Origin: Planctomycetota bacterium
Lineage (GTDB): Bacteria > Planctomycetota > UBA8742 > SKZP01 > JAIOTL01
NCBI GenBank assembly: GCA_021106775.1
Contig: JAIOTL010000355.1
Span: 1 to 6,045, forward strand
Direction: 5' to 3'
Length of the DNA stretch: 6,045 bases
In this document: positions 1-6,025 of the stretch, piece after piece
How positions within the stretch are numbered: position 1 is the stretch's first letter
Layout of the letters: the number at the start of each line of letters is the position of its first letter
Notes under the pieces: generated by a model
The model's database searches: none
What the model was told of the DNA's origin: nothing
What the model saw: only the letters and a program-made list of their open reading frames with translations
Translations under genes and position numbers: made by a program

Positions 1-98
1 CCATCTTAAGCTGAAAAAATAGGGAATATTACACATTTTAATGTTCAATCAGATGTAAATAGATAATACAATGTAATACTTCAAACTCTGAGAATGCT

Positions 99-425
99 AT
101 GTTACTACCTTATCAATGCCCACACTGCAATTCGCTTGGTTTTATCAACCGGGAATTAATTGGTAAAGTTGTTAAATGTCTTGAATGCGGCAAGATTATG
201 ATTCTTAAATCTGATGAAGAGACAAGTACAAAAGTTCCGAAAACTCTGCATGCTACCGTTAGTACAAGACTTAATATTAATGATATTAAGAAAATGAGTG
301 CAAAAACCTTAATAAATGCAGAATTTGTTGATGCTGACGACCTTGCAGTCAATTCTTCCGATTCAAACTCGGATAACCATCTGAAATCACAGGAGATTGA
401 TGCTGATGATCTTGCAGTTGACTGA
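99..425 (+). CDS. Small zinc-ribbon protein with duplicated acidic motif
   Basis: This gene encodes 108 residues of unknown function. The N-terminal 40 residues form a zinc ribbon: C7-x2-C10 and C27-x2-C30, with ELIGK (residues 19-23) just before the second pair. This resembles the CPHC...ELAGK...CPKC ribbons (MJ0042-like and related) found at the start of many planctomycete-type proteins. The rest is hydrophilic and probably disordered, and carries DADDLAV twice (residues 78-84 and 101-107, the second at the C-terminus). There is no signal peptide or membrane segment, so it should be cytosolic. The ATG at 99 has only a weak GAGA (90-93) as ribosome binding site; another ATG at 94 is out of frame. 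The gene stands alone, about 380 bases before the dnaA-like gene. The four cysteines and the synonymous differences between the two motif copies support real coding. The function is not recognised; a metal-binding adaptor or regulator is only a guess. Confidence 0.75.
   Translation: MLLPYQCPHCNSLGFINRELIGKVVKCLECGKIMILKSDEETSTKVPKTLHATVSTRLNINDIKKMSAKTLINAEFVDADDLAVNSSDSNSDNHLKSQEIDADDLAVD
330..419 (+). repeat. Two in-frame copies of a 21-base unit encoding DADDLAV
   Basis: The units are at 330-350 and 399-419, 48 bases apart, inside the zinc-ribbon gene. They match at 18 of 21 bases, and all three differences are C/T changes in third codon positions that leave the peptide unchanged. The residue before each copy is also similar (Val or Ile). 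This suggests an old duplication held under selection for its peptide, perhaps a short binding motif. Confidence 0.75.
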
Positions 426-807
426 TACGAAAAGCTATAGGCATGCTATAAACTGCTTTTGAGTGAGATTTTGCGAATTGTTGCAGACTTAACTTTTTTC
501 AACCGTTTGTGCAGAAAATCAGAATTTCTAATTGAAATTGAAAATAGAAATAAAAAAAATCGATAAAAGCCGAATAATTTAATATTGAACTGTAAACAAT
601 TGATGATAACATAGGAAAGATGGGAAATAAAGGTGGGCACATCAGCAAATACTTCACTTTTAGCTTCACCGAAAGTTATGATTTGCAAAATTGCTTGCGG
701 TTAATCTAAAAAAAATCTTGATTGCTCTTTTTTTCGCTCCCATATGAAGATATTATTAAATAGTAGTTCGTTGAAATCTATTGTATATAGAGAGAGGGGG
801 AGATGCA
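426..807. other. AT-rich intergenic spacer upstream of the dnaA-like gene
   Basis: I see no convincing gene here. There are runs of A (552-559 and 708-715) and T (728-734). A possible but weak promoter has TTGATT at 718-723 and CATATG at 741-746 with 17 bases between them; the -10 match is poor. No cluster of DnaA boxes (TTATNCACA) is visible on either strand, so it does not look like a classical oriC. Confidence 0.5.
793..802 (+). promoter_or_regulatory. Strong ribosome binding site that sets the dnaA-like start
   Basis: A purine-rich AGAGGGGGAG lies 5 bases before the GTG at 808. The upstream in-frame TTG at 781 would place this ribosome binding site inside the coding region and has no site of its own. 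The ATG at 803 is in another frame and its reading frame soon closes. The GTG at 808 is therefore the best start. Confidence 0.7.
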
Positions 808-2169
808 GTGTCTTTGCTTGATCAATGGGCGAACATTGAAGCTGAATTAAAGAAACGCATCGGAGCAAAATCGTATGAGTTTTGGTTTGTTAATAATCAT
901 CTTATAAAATTCGACAAGGATAAGCTTGAAATTGGGCTGCCAAGTAAATTCCGTCGATACGTCGAAGAGAAAATTAATCCGCATCTTTCAGAAATTGTTA
1001 AGAAGATTACCGGTTTTACACCTAAGATTGAAACTCAATTCTCAGGTGATTATTCTCGTCAGAGCAGGAATATTATGCCTGTCTCAAGCGGGTTAAAACG
1101 AAGTACTCATCAAAAAGCGAATCAACAGCAGTTTTCTTTGAAGGAACGCTACCGACTGGATTATTTAGTTGTCGGCAAGGAAAACGAAGTTTTGAAACAC
1201 GCAATTGACCGTGTTCTCAATAATCCCGGCGACATAAAGTACAACCCGCTTTTAATTGTGGGCAACTCCGGCAACGGAAAATCACATTCGGTTCAGGGTT
1301 TGACGCATTCATACCTTGACAAGGGTTACAACAGCAATTCGATGTACATTCTTGGTGAATATTTCTATGAAAAGTACATGAGCGCATACCGTTCACGCAA
1401 GTTGAAGCATTTTCGCGACCAGATACGCTCATTATCTATTCTGGCTGTCGATGACCTGCAGAACCTCAGCGGAAAGATGAATATTGCCATAGAATTCGTC
1501 AATCTACTCGAAGAAATGGTGTTTAACAATCGCCAGGTGATTTTAACCATTAATAAAGACCTTGCATCGTATGAAGGCAAGCTCCCAACCAAGCTTATTG
1601 AACACCTACTCGGTGGGCTCGTAATCGAAATCCAAAATCCGCAACCTGAAACCCGAAGGCAGATAATCGAGAACAAACTCGGGGATAATTTCAAACGTTT
1701 CAGTAGCGATGCTATCGAATCGCTTGCCAATGACACTTCTTGTACGATTAGAGAACTTGAGAGTTATCTGCAGCTTCTTCTCGTATATTCGAGTTTGAAC
1801 GATATTACTGTTACGAAAGACACTGTGGATCACCTTTTGAAGGATTTACGCCATTTCAGCCGACCTGACATCGATATGATGGACATCGAAAATGCTGTGC
1901 TTGCCCAGTTCGACATCACCTCAAAAGACCTGCATAAAAAGTCCCGACTGCGTAAATTTTCGCTTCCACGCCAGATTTGCATGTATCTCGCAGCGGAACT
2001 TACCGATTATTCACTGAATGAAATTGGCACGTACTTCGGCGGACGCAATCATTCGACAGTGCATTATGCTATACGCAAAATCAGGCTTGAACGCGATGAA
2101 AACGAAGATATCAAATATAATGCAGATAAAATTATCAAGAACCTGAAAAAATCATTCAGCCGTGATTAA
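808..2169 (+). CDS. dnaA: DnaA-family replication initiator, divergent (possible paralogue)
   Basis: The protein has 453 residues from GTG, close to the usual DnaA length. DnaA proteins bind DnaA boxes and, as ATP-bound oligomers, open the origin or act as transcription factors. Domain I is at about 1-75 (FWF near 25-27, then a KFRRYVEEKI helix), followed by a short Gln-rich linker at about 80-108. The AAA+ domain III (about 115-350) has Walker A GNSGNGKS (152-159), Walker B AVDD (213-216) and sensor II in TIRELE (313-318). Domain IV (about 355-450) ends in the DnaA signature GGRNHSTVHYAIRKI (411-425). Several landmarks are odd against E. coli DnaA recalled from memory: the arginine finger R285 aligns with His266, R281 with Lys262, sensor I D269 with Asn249, and ssDNA-binding R245 with Asn225. 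It is not next to dnaN, recF or rpmH. Membership of the DnaA family is secure, but whether it is the main initiator or a second DnaA is open. Confidence 0.9.
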   Translation: MSLLDQWANIEAELKKRIGAKSYEFWFVNNHLIKFDKDKLEIGLPSKFRRYVEEKINPHLSEIVKKITGFTPKIETQFSGDYSRQSRNIMPVSSGLKRSTHQKANQQQFSLKERYRLDYLVVGKENEVLKHAIDRVLNNPGDIKYNPLLIVGNSGNGKSHSVQGLTHSYLDKGYNSNSMYILGEYFYEKYMSAYRSRKLKHFRDQIRSLSILAVDDLQNLSGKMNIAIEFVNLLEEMVFNNRQVILTINKDLASYEGKLPTKLIEHLLGGLVIEIQNPQPETRRQIIENKLGDNFKRFSSDAIESLANDTSCTIRELESYLQLLLVYSSLNDITVTKDTVDHLLKDLRHFSRPDIDMMDIENAVLAQFDITSKDLHKKSRLRKFSLPRQICMYLAAELTDYSLNEIGTYFGGRNHSTVHYAIRKIRLERDENEDIKYNADKIIKNLKKSFSRD

Positions 2170-2196
2170 ATCAATGTGGACAAACAAGCACTCAAT

Positions 2197-2231
2197 GTCA
2201 TTCTGAGGGAGCAAAGCGACCGAAGAACCCA
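2197..2231 (+). repeat. Intergenic repeat, GTCATTCTGAGG...CGAAGAACCCA type
   Basis: This element starts GTCATTCTGAGG and ends CGAAGAACCCA, with centre GAGCAAAGCGAC. It belongs to a dispersed intergenic type that I recall from many bacterial genomes. A copy with the same ends but a different centre lies at 5739-5784. It begins 27 bases after the dnaA-like stop codon. Confidence 0.7.
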
Positions 2232-2232
2232 G

Positions 2233-2252
2233 GCATGCAAGCATGCGTTTTC
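2233..2252 (+). terminator. Terminator-like hairpin after the dnaA-like gene
   Basis: GCATGC, AA, GCATGC (2233-2246) folds as a 5-bp stem GCATG/CATGC with a 4-base loop, and is followed by GTTTTCTTT. It lies 64 bases after the stop at 2169, fused to the end of the 2197 repeat. The stem is short and the T run is interrupted, so it would be a weak terminator. Confidence 0.35.
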
Positions 2253-2304
2253 TTTCCGTCCCCTTTGCATATTACACCGAATCTGTCGGATTTACATAGA
2301 AAAT

Positions 2305-2340
2305 GTCATTTTTCATTCCCATGAAAACGTGAATCCAGAA
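2305..2340 (+). repeat. Degenerate GTCATTCCC...GAATCCAG repeat
   Basis: GTCATT at 2305 is followed by CATTCCC (2314-2320) and ends in GAATCCAGAA (2331-2340). From CATTCCC onward it resembles, in the opposite orientation, the copy at 5889-5915, including an A-rich centre. It is more decayed than the copies after topA. Confidence 0.55.
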
Positions 2341-2371
2341 CCTTGCTAAAAAAGTACAAACCTACACATTT

Positions 2372-2407
2372 GTCATTGCGAGCGACCAGCGGAAGCGAAG
2401 CAATCTC
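2372..2407 (+). repeat. Intergenic repeat, GTCATTGCGAGCGA...GAAGCAATCTC type
   Basis: The element starts GTCATTGCGAGCGACC and ends GAAGCGAAGCAATCTC. I recall near-identical elements scattered in intergenic regions of many bacterial genomes. A short palindrome follows at 2424-2435 (TGTGC, AA, GCACA), similar in layout to the GCATGC hairpin after the 2197 repeat. Confidence 0.7.
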
Positions 2408-2540
2408 ATGAGTTCCATCGACATGTGCAAGCACACTTCTTGTTTTCATACACCGAAACAGTTTATTCATCCGCTAACACATAATATTTCAGATTTTGCT
2501 GAGTATGCATCTCGAGTGTCATATTTAACGGATAAAATCA

Positions 2541-2849
2541 TTATGCTGTGTTGATTTCGCCATCGAGTTTCTGCTTAACTCGCTCAACTTTTTGCTTGAG
2601 TTGCCCTGTCTTTCCAACTTTATCATCAATTTTTATTACCGTGTAAACACGCTCTGATTTCGATGCAAGATGCTTTTGGCACTTTTTAATAAGCTCGAAT
2701 ACTTCATCAGTATCACCTTCGATCATCGTACCCATTGCGTTCAACTGATACGAAAGCCCAGAATTCTTGATGATTTCAACAACTTCAGCAACGAAAGGTA
2801 CCAAGCTCCCAGAAACACCTAATGGTGCCATATTAAATTCCGCCAACAT
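2541..2849 (-). CDS. Thiamine-binding protein, MTH1187/UPF0045 family
   Basis: This is a 102-residue cytosolic protein of the MTH1187/YkoF-like thiamine-binding family (UPF0045), with a ferredoxin-like fold that assembles into oligomers. Family hallmarks are the start MLAEF with Pro at residue 9, a Ser-containing loop before a helix (14-30), GTMIEG at 40-45, and a C-terminal IKIDDK (72-77) followed by a basic helix (84-95). The length matches the family (about 100 residues). Members bind thiamine or its pyrimidine moiety and have been linked to thiamine salvage or transport; the exact role is unsettled. The ATG at 2849 has a good ribosome binding site. The gene converges with the dnaA-like gene and diverges from topA. 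No thiamine biosynthesis or transport gene, and no TPP riboswitch that I can recognise, lies beside it. Confidence 0.9.
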   Translation of the reverse strand: MLAEFNMAPLGVSGSLVPFVAEVVEIIKNSGLSYQLNAMGTMIEGDTDEVFELIKKCQKHLASKSERVYTVIKIDDKVGKTGQLKQKVERVKQKLDGEINTA

Positions 2850-3109
2850 TTTTCTCTCCTAAAAAACTATTGATTTTCAGAACAATATTAATTATGTAAC
2901 CGATTTTAGTATTAAAACTATCCCGTCAAGTGAATTTTCTTAATAAAATAAATACACGGATAGTTGTAACTTGTTTAATAACAACAACTTATAAATGAAG
3001 TTCGTATTTTCTTGAAATTTATACTCTTGGATTGTAGTTTGCTTTGTTCATTTTAATGCGTGTTATAAAACCGTAATTTTAATTCAAAAACTTGCAGGAT
3101 TGATTGAGA
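2850..3109. other. Divergent promoter region between thiamine-binding gene and topA
   Basis: This 260-base AT-rich region must hold promoters for both genes. Towards topA, TTGAAA at 3012-3017 is a candidate -35, but the sequence 17 bases on (TAGTTT, 3035-3040) is a poor -10; TATAAA at 3064-3069 is another possible -10 without a well-spaced -35. A small inverted repeat, TTGTT (2971-2975) and AACAA (2980-2984), sits inside a wider AGTTGT (2962-2967) / ACAACT (2984-2989) pair and could be an operator. None of this is firm. Confidence 0.4.
2854..2860 (-). promoter_or_regulatory. Ribosome binding site of the thiamine-binding gene
   Basis: On the minus strand AGGAGAG is followed by four A residues and then the ATG at 2849. 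This near-consensus site confirms the start. Confidence 0.85.
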
Positions 3110-5614
3110 ATGGCAGATTCAACTTCAAAAGGCAAAAAAAAGACGACCAAAAAAACCAGTAAAGCAGGAACAAAACGTGGCAAAAGCAAGGCAAGCATAA
3201 AAAACCTTGTAATTGTCGAATCACCCGCAAAAGCAAACACTATCAACAAAATGCTTGGCAGAAAATTTGTCGTAAAATCTTCTGTGGGGCATATTCGCGA
3301 CCTTCCAAAAACCAAAGTTGGTATAGAAATCGAGGACGATTGCCAGCCTCATTATGTTGTAATGCGCGATAAATCCAAGATTGTTAGTGAATTGCGTGAT
3401 GCTGCAAAAAAAGCAGAAATGGTTTTCCTCGCGCCAGATATGGACCGCGAAGGTGAAGCAATCGCCTGGCATTTGCAGGAAGCGCTTAAGCTTGAGGACA
3501 ATAAAGTCAAGCGCGTTATTTTCAATGAGATTACGAAAAATGCGATATTAGCGGCTTTTGAATCTCCAACAGTTATTGATATTGATAAGGTTAACGCCCA
3601 GCAGACGCGCAGAATACTTGACAGACTTGTGGGATACAAAATATCGCCTTTGCTCTGGAAAAAAGTGAAAAGAGGATTAAGCGCAGGTAGGGTGCAGTCC
3701 GTTGCTGGCAGGTTGATTTGCGAACGTGAAAAACTCATCAATGACTTCAATTCGCATATTTACTGGGCATTAAGCGCAAATGTCGAGAAGAAAGAAGGAG
3801 AAAGTAACCAAAATTTCCCGTTTAACCTCGAGCTGAAACAATACAAAATGACTCCGCGTGAAAGATTCGAACGCTGGCGCGATACTAATCCGGAAAGTCT
3901 GCGCAAAGAACTCGAAGATAAAGCCAAAGCGCAAAAACTCGAAATTGATTTCAGTGCTGAAAACATTGACCTGATTCAATCTGCATTTGAATTATTAAAC
4001 GGAAAATATCCTGACAAAATATCTGATGTTTCGCTTGAGCCGAAATTCGACTTGCAAAACAAACAATTTGTCGAAGAAATCGTGAAAGAAGCAGAATCTT
4101 CGGACTGGATAGTTAAAGATGTCAAGGTGCAGAAGAAACTTGAACAACCAAGAGCACCGTATATCACAAGTACGCTGCAACGTGCTGCCAGTAATGAACT
4201 TCATTTTAGCGCGAAATATACAATGAGTCTGGCGCAAGCACTTTATGAAGGTGTCGATGTCGGCAATGGTCCCGTCGGAATGATTACATACATGCGTACT
4301 GATTCCGTGAGAATTGCCAGCGAAGCATTAACGGAAGTTCGAGATTTCATCAAAGAAACTTTCAACGACAAATATTTGCCGAAAAACCCACGCACTTACA
4401 AAACAAAAAACAAAAACGAGCAGGATGCGCATGAGTGTGTTCGTCCAACGTCAGTGCTTCACAATCCTGAAGAAGTTTCGGGATTTTTCGGTAAAGACAA
4501 AAAACACAAGGACATGCTTAGACTTTACCGGATAATCTGGCGTCAATTCGTTGCATGTCAGATGTCAGCACGCGAATATAATCTGACGACAATAATCGTT
4601 TCTGTTGGTAAGGGACTCTGGAAATGCTTCGGCAGAGAAGAGCTTTTCGACGGTTTCACCCGTTTGTACAAAGTTACACTTGAAGAAGAAAAAACCGAAA
4701 TAAGCCAAAAACTTCCGAAAATCACGAAAAATGAAGCACTTAAACTTCTTGAACTGAAATCTTCTGAGAAAACAACTTCACCACCTGCAAGATACACGGA
4801 AGCGTCGCTTGTAAAAACTCTTGAGTCAGAAGGTATCGGCAGACCGTCAACGTACGCGACAATTTTAAGCAATATTCAGGATAGAGGTTATGTGGAATTG
4901 CGAGAGAGGAAGTTTTTTGCAACTGAACTCGGTATGCTTGTCAACGAACTGCTCGTAGAGAATTTTCCCCGAGAATTATCAATTGATTTTACTTCGAATT
5001 TTGAGGAACAGCTTGACCTTGTTGAACATGGCAAAATGCCGCATCTTGACATAATTCGCAATTTCTGGGTGAAGTTTGTAGTTGACCTTGAAAAAGCAGA
5101 AATGAACATGAAGTCAATTCGTGGTAAAAACGCTGAAGTTTCGGATCAAATCTGTCCGAAATGCGGTGGACCGATGCTTGTCCGTTGGAGCAAGCGCGGG
5201 AAATTCCTCGGCTGTTCGAAATATCCTGAATGCGAAGGTATTTTGCAGATAAACGGCGATGAGATTCCGAAGCAAGAAGAACCGTCAGAGTTTAAGTGCG
5301 AAAAGTGTAACTCACCAATGATTTACAAACTCAATCGTTGGGGTAAAAAATTCCTTGCATGCTCGAATTATCCCGAATGCAAAAACACTGTTGCTGTGGA
5401 CAAGGAAGGCAAGCCGATAATTCTTCCTAAAGTTGATGTTACATGCGATAAATGCGGAAAGCCTATGCTCGTTAAGCGTGGAAAATGGGGTAGAATGTTT
5501 CTCGGTTGTTCTGGATATCCAAAATGCCAGAATACAATGAAGATGCCTGATGATGCTAAGGTTGAGAAAAAAGAAACGCAAAATAAACAAGCAAGTAAAA
5601 ACGAATCAGAATAA
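3110..5614 (+). CDS. topA: DNA topoisomerase I (type IA) with three C-terminal zinc ribbons
   Basis: The 834-residue enzyme relaxes negatively supercoiled DNA by single-strand cleavage, countering gyrase. A Lys-rich tail (about 1-30) precedes the TOPRIM domain: LVIVESPAKA with Glu37, and APDMDREGE with Asp110, Asp112 and Glu114. The active-site tyrosine is Tyr394 in ITYMRTDS (392-399); AHECVRPT (440-447) and EGIGRPSTYA (574-583) are further core motifs. Three C-x2-C...C-x5-C zinc ribbons follow: C682/685/702/708, C730/733/751/757 and C779/782/800/806. All catalytic residues are present. A charged segment at about 246-311 has no counterpart in the usual core. The ATG at 3110 has AGGA at 3096-3099, spaced 10 bases; an in-frame TTG at 3104 sits nearer but is less likely. 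Transcription is divergent from the thiamine-binding gene, and no gene follows for at least 430 bases. Confidence 0.97.
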   Translation: MADSTSKGKKKTTKKTSKAGTKRGKSKASIKNLVIVESPAKANTINKMLGRKFVVKSSVGHIRDLPKTKVGIEIEDDCQPHYVVMRDKSKIVSELRDAAKKAEMVFLAPDMDREGEAIAWHLQEALKLEDNKVKRVIFNEITKNAILAAFESPTVIDIDKVNAQQTRRILDRLVGYKISPLLWKKVKRGLSAGRVQSVAGRLICEREKLINDFNSHIYWALSANVEKKEGESNQNFPFNLELKQYKMTPRERFERWRDTNPESLRKELEDKAKAQKLEIDFSAENIDLIQSAFELLNGKYPDKISDVSLEPKFDLQNKQFVEEIVKEAESSDWIVKDVKVQKKLEQPRAPYITSTLQRAASNELHFSAKYTMSLAQALYEGVDVGNGPVGMITYMRTDSVRIASEALTEVRDFIKETFNDKYLPKNPRTYKTKNKNEQDAHECVRPTSVLHNPEEVSGFFGKDKKHKDMLRLYRIIWRQFVACQMSAREYNLTTIIVSVGKGLWKCFGREELFDGFTRLYKVTLEEEKTEISQKLPKITKNEALKLLELKSSEKTTSPPARYTEASLVKTLESEGIGRPSTYATILSNIQDRGYVELRERKFFATELGMLVNELLVENFPRELSIDFTSNFEEQLDLVEHGKMPHLDIIRNFWVKFVVDLEKAEMNMKSIRGKNAEVSDQICPKCGGPMLVRWSKRGKFLGCSKYPECEGILQINGDEIPKQEEPSEFKCEKCNSPMIYKLNRWGKKFLACSNYPECKNTVAVDKEGKPIILPKVDVTCDKCGKPMLVKRGKWGRMFLGCSGYPKCQNTMKMPDDAKVEKKETQNKQASKNESE

Positions 5615-5653
5615 TCTTGCTAAAAGCAAAAGTTCGTCTGAAAATTTAGTGTT

Positions 5654-5704
5654 GTCATTCCCAGCCCTGTCCTCAGCTTGACTGGGGATTGATTGGAAAT
5701 CCAG
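5654..5704 (+). repeat. Expanded GTCATTCCC...GAAATCCAG repeat
   Basis: It has the same head (GTCATTCCC) and a nearly identical tail (GGAAATCCAG) as the 28-bp copies downstream, but the centre is longer, 51 bases in total. CCCAG (5660-5664) and CTGGG (5682-5686) inside it can pair. GATTGATTGG near the end resembles the GATTGGG of the short copies. Confidence 0.65.
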
Positions 5705-5738
5705 CAAGGATGGTTGTTTTTTTGCGAACGTTGTGCCT

Positions 5739-5784
5739 GTCATTCTGAGGCATCATTGATGCTTTTCTTTTCGAAGAATCCAGG
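5739..5784 (+). repeat. GTCATTCTGAGG...CGAAGAATCCAGG repeat with hairpin centre
   Basis: The ends match the element at 2197-2232 (GTCATTCTGAGG and CGAAGAAYCCAGG), but the centre is replaced by a hairpin and a T-rich run. Confidence 0.65.
5750..5770 (+). terminator. Terminator-like hairpin inside the repeat after topA
   Basis: GCATC and GATGC (5750-5754 and 5758-5762) form a 5-bp stem with loop ATT, followed by TTTTCTTT. It lies about 135 bases after the topA stop codon, so it could end the topA transcript. The stem is short, so this is tentative. Confidence 0.35.
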
Positions 5785-5831
5785 ATAACCTACTGCTTTG
5801 TCAAGAAAGTAGTAAAGGCTTCAAAAAAACT

Positions 5832-5859
5832 GTCATTCCCAACTCGATTGGGAATCCAG
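5832..5859 (+). repeat. 28-bp palindromic GTCATTCCC repeat, copy A
   Basis: It begins GTCATTCCC and ends GGGAATCCAG. Inside, ATTCCCAA (5835-5842) and TTGGGAAT (5848-5855) form a perfect 8-bp stem with a 5-base loop, CTCGA. It differs from the copy at 5976-6003 by one base. The ATTCCC...GGGAAT core resembles the neisserial dRS3 repeat, though the spacer here is 9 rather than 8 bases. Confidence 0.85.
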
Positions 5860-5888
5860 CAGAAGTTAGAATATAATATTGTATCAGT

Positions 5889-5915
5889 CTGGATTCCAGT
5901 TTTTACGGGAATGAC
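5889..5915 (-). repeat. GTCATTCCC repeat in inverted orientation, partner of copy A
   Basis: On the plus strand it reads CTGGATTCC ... GGGAATGAC, so it is a minus-strand copy. Its two ends are exact reverse complements of the two ends of the copy at 5832-5859, while the centre (AGTTTTTAC) differs. The two copies are separated by 29 AT-rich bases and could fold into one 84-base hairpin. Confidence 0.85.
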
Positions 5916-5975
5916 AACCCTTCGAAACTTGATTGACAGTGTACTAGTGGTTTGTGACATTTTTTTTAAGAAGTT

Positions 5976-6003
5976 GTCATTCCCAACTTGATTGGGAATC
6001 CAG
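5976..6003 (+). repeat. 28-bp palindromic GTCATTCCC repeat, copy B
   Basis: It matches the copy at 5832-5859 at 27 of 28 bases; the only change is C to T in the loop (CTTGA for CTCGA). The 8-bp stem is intact at 5979-5986 and 5992-5999. Confidence 0.85.
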
Positions 6004-6025
6004 AAGCCAAAAAGTTCTAAATTTC

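Larger units (their letters stand above)
2170..2540. other. Spacer between convergent genes
   Basis: Apart from the three repeats and the hairpin listed separately, I see no gene. A single DnaA-box-like TGTGGACAA is at 2175-2183 (one mismatch from TGTGGATAA). An imperfect inverted repeat, ATCCGCTAA (2469-2477) and TTAACGGAT (2525-2533), lies just beyond the stop codon of the minus-strand gene and could help end its transcript, but no T run follows. Confidence 0.5.

Noticed and set aside
446..688. An 80-residue open frame on the minus strand in the spacer before the dnaA-like gene
   Set aside because: It begins with TTG, has no ribosome binding site and its product is a Phe-rich sequence with no recognisable domain, as expected from AT-rich noncoding DNA.
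620..709. A 29-codon frame starting ATG GGA AAT after AGGAAAG
   Set aside because: The purine stretch is too close to the ATG (about 3 bases), the peptide is unrecognised and such short frames occur by chance.
781..807. Nine-residue N-terminal extension of the dnaA-like protein from TTG 781
   Set aside because: The purine-rich ribosome binding site lies within it and fits the GTG at 808; the extension adds no DnaA-like sequence.
5395..5403. DnaA-box-like TGTGGACAA
   Set aside because: It lies inside topA coding sequence and encodes conserved-frame residues; a single near-match is likely chance.
3079..5590. Several antisense open frames opposite topA
   Set aside because: They lie opposite a clearly conserved enzyme, lack ribosome binding sites and show no recognisable domains.
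5926..5935. AACTTGATTG resembling the centre of the 28-bp repeat
   Set aside because: Only the 10-base centre matches and the diagnostic GTCATTCCC and GAATCCAG ends are missing.
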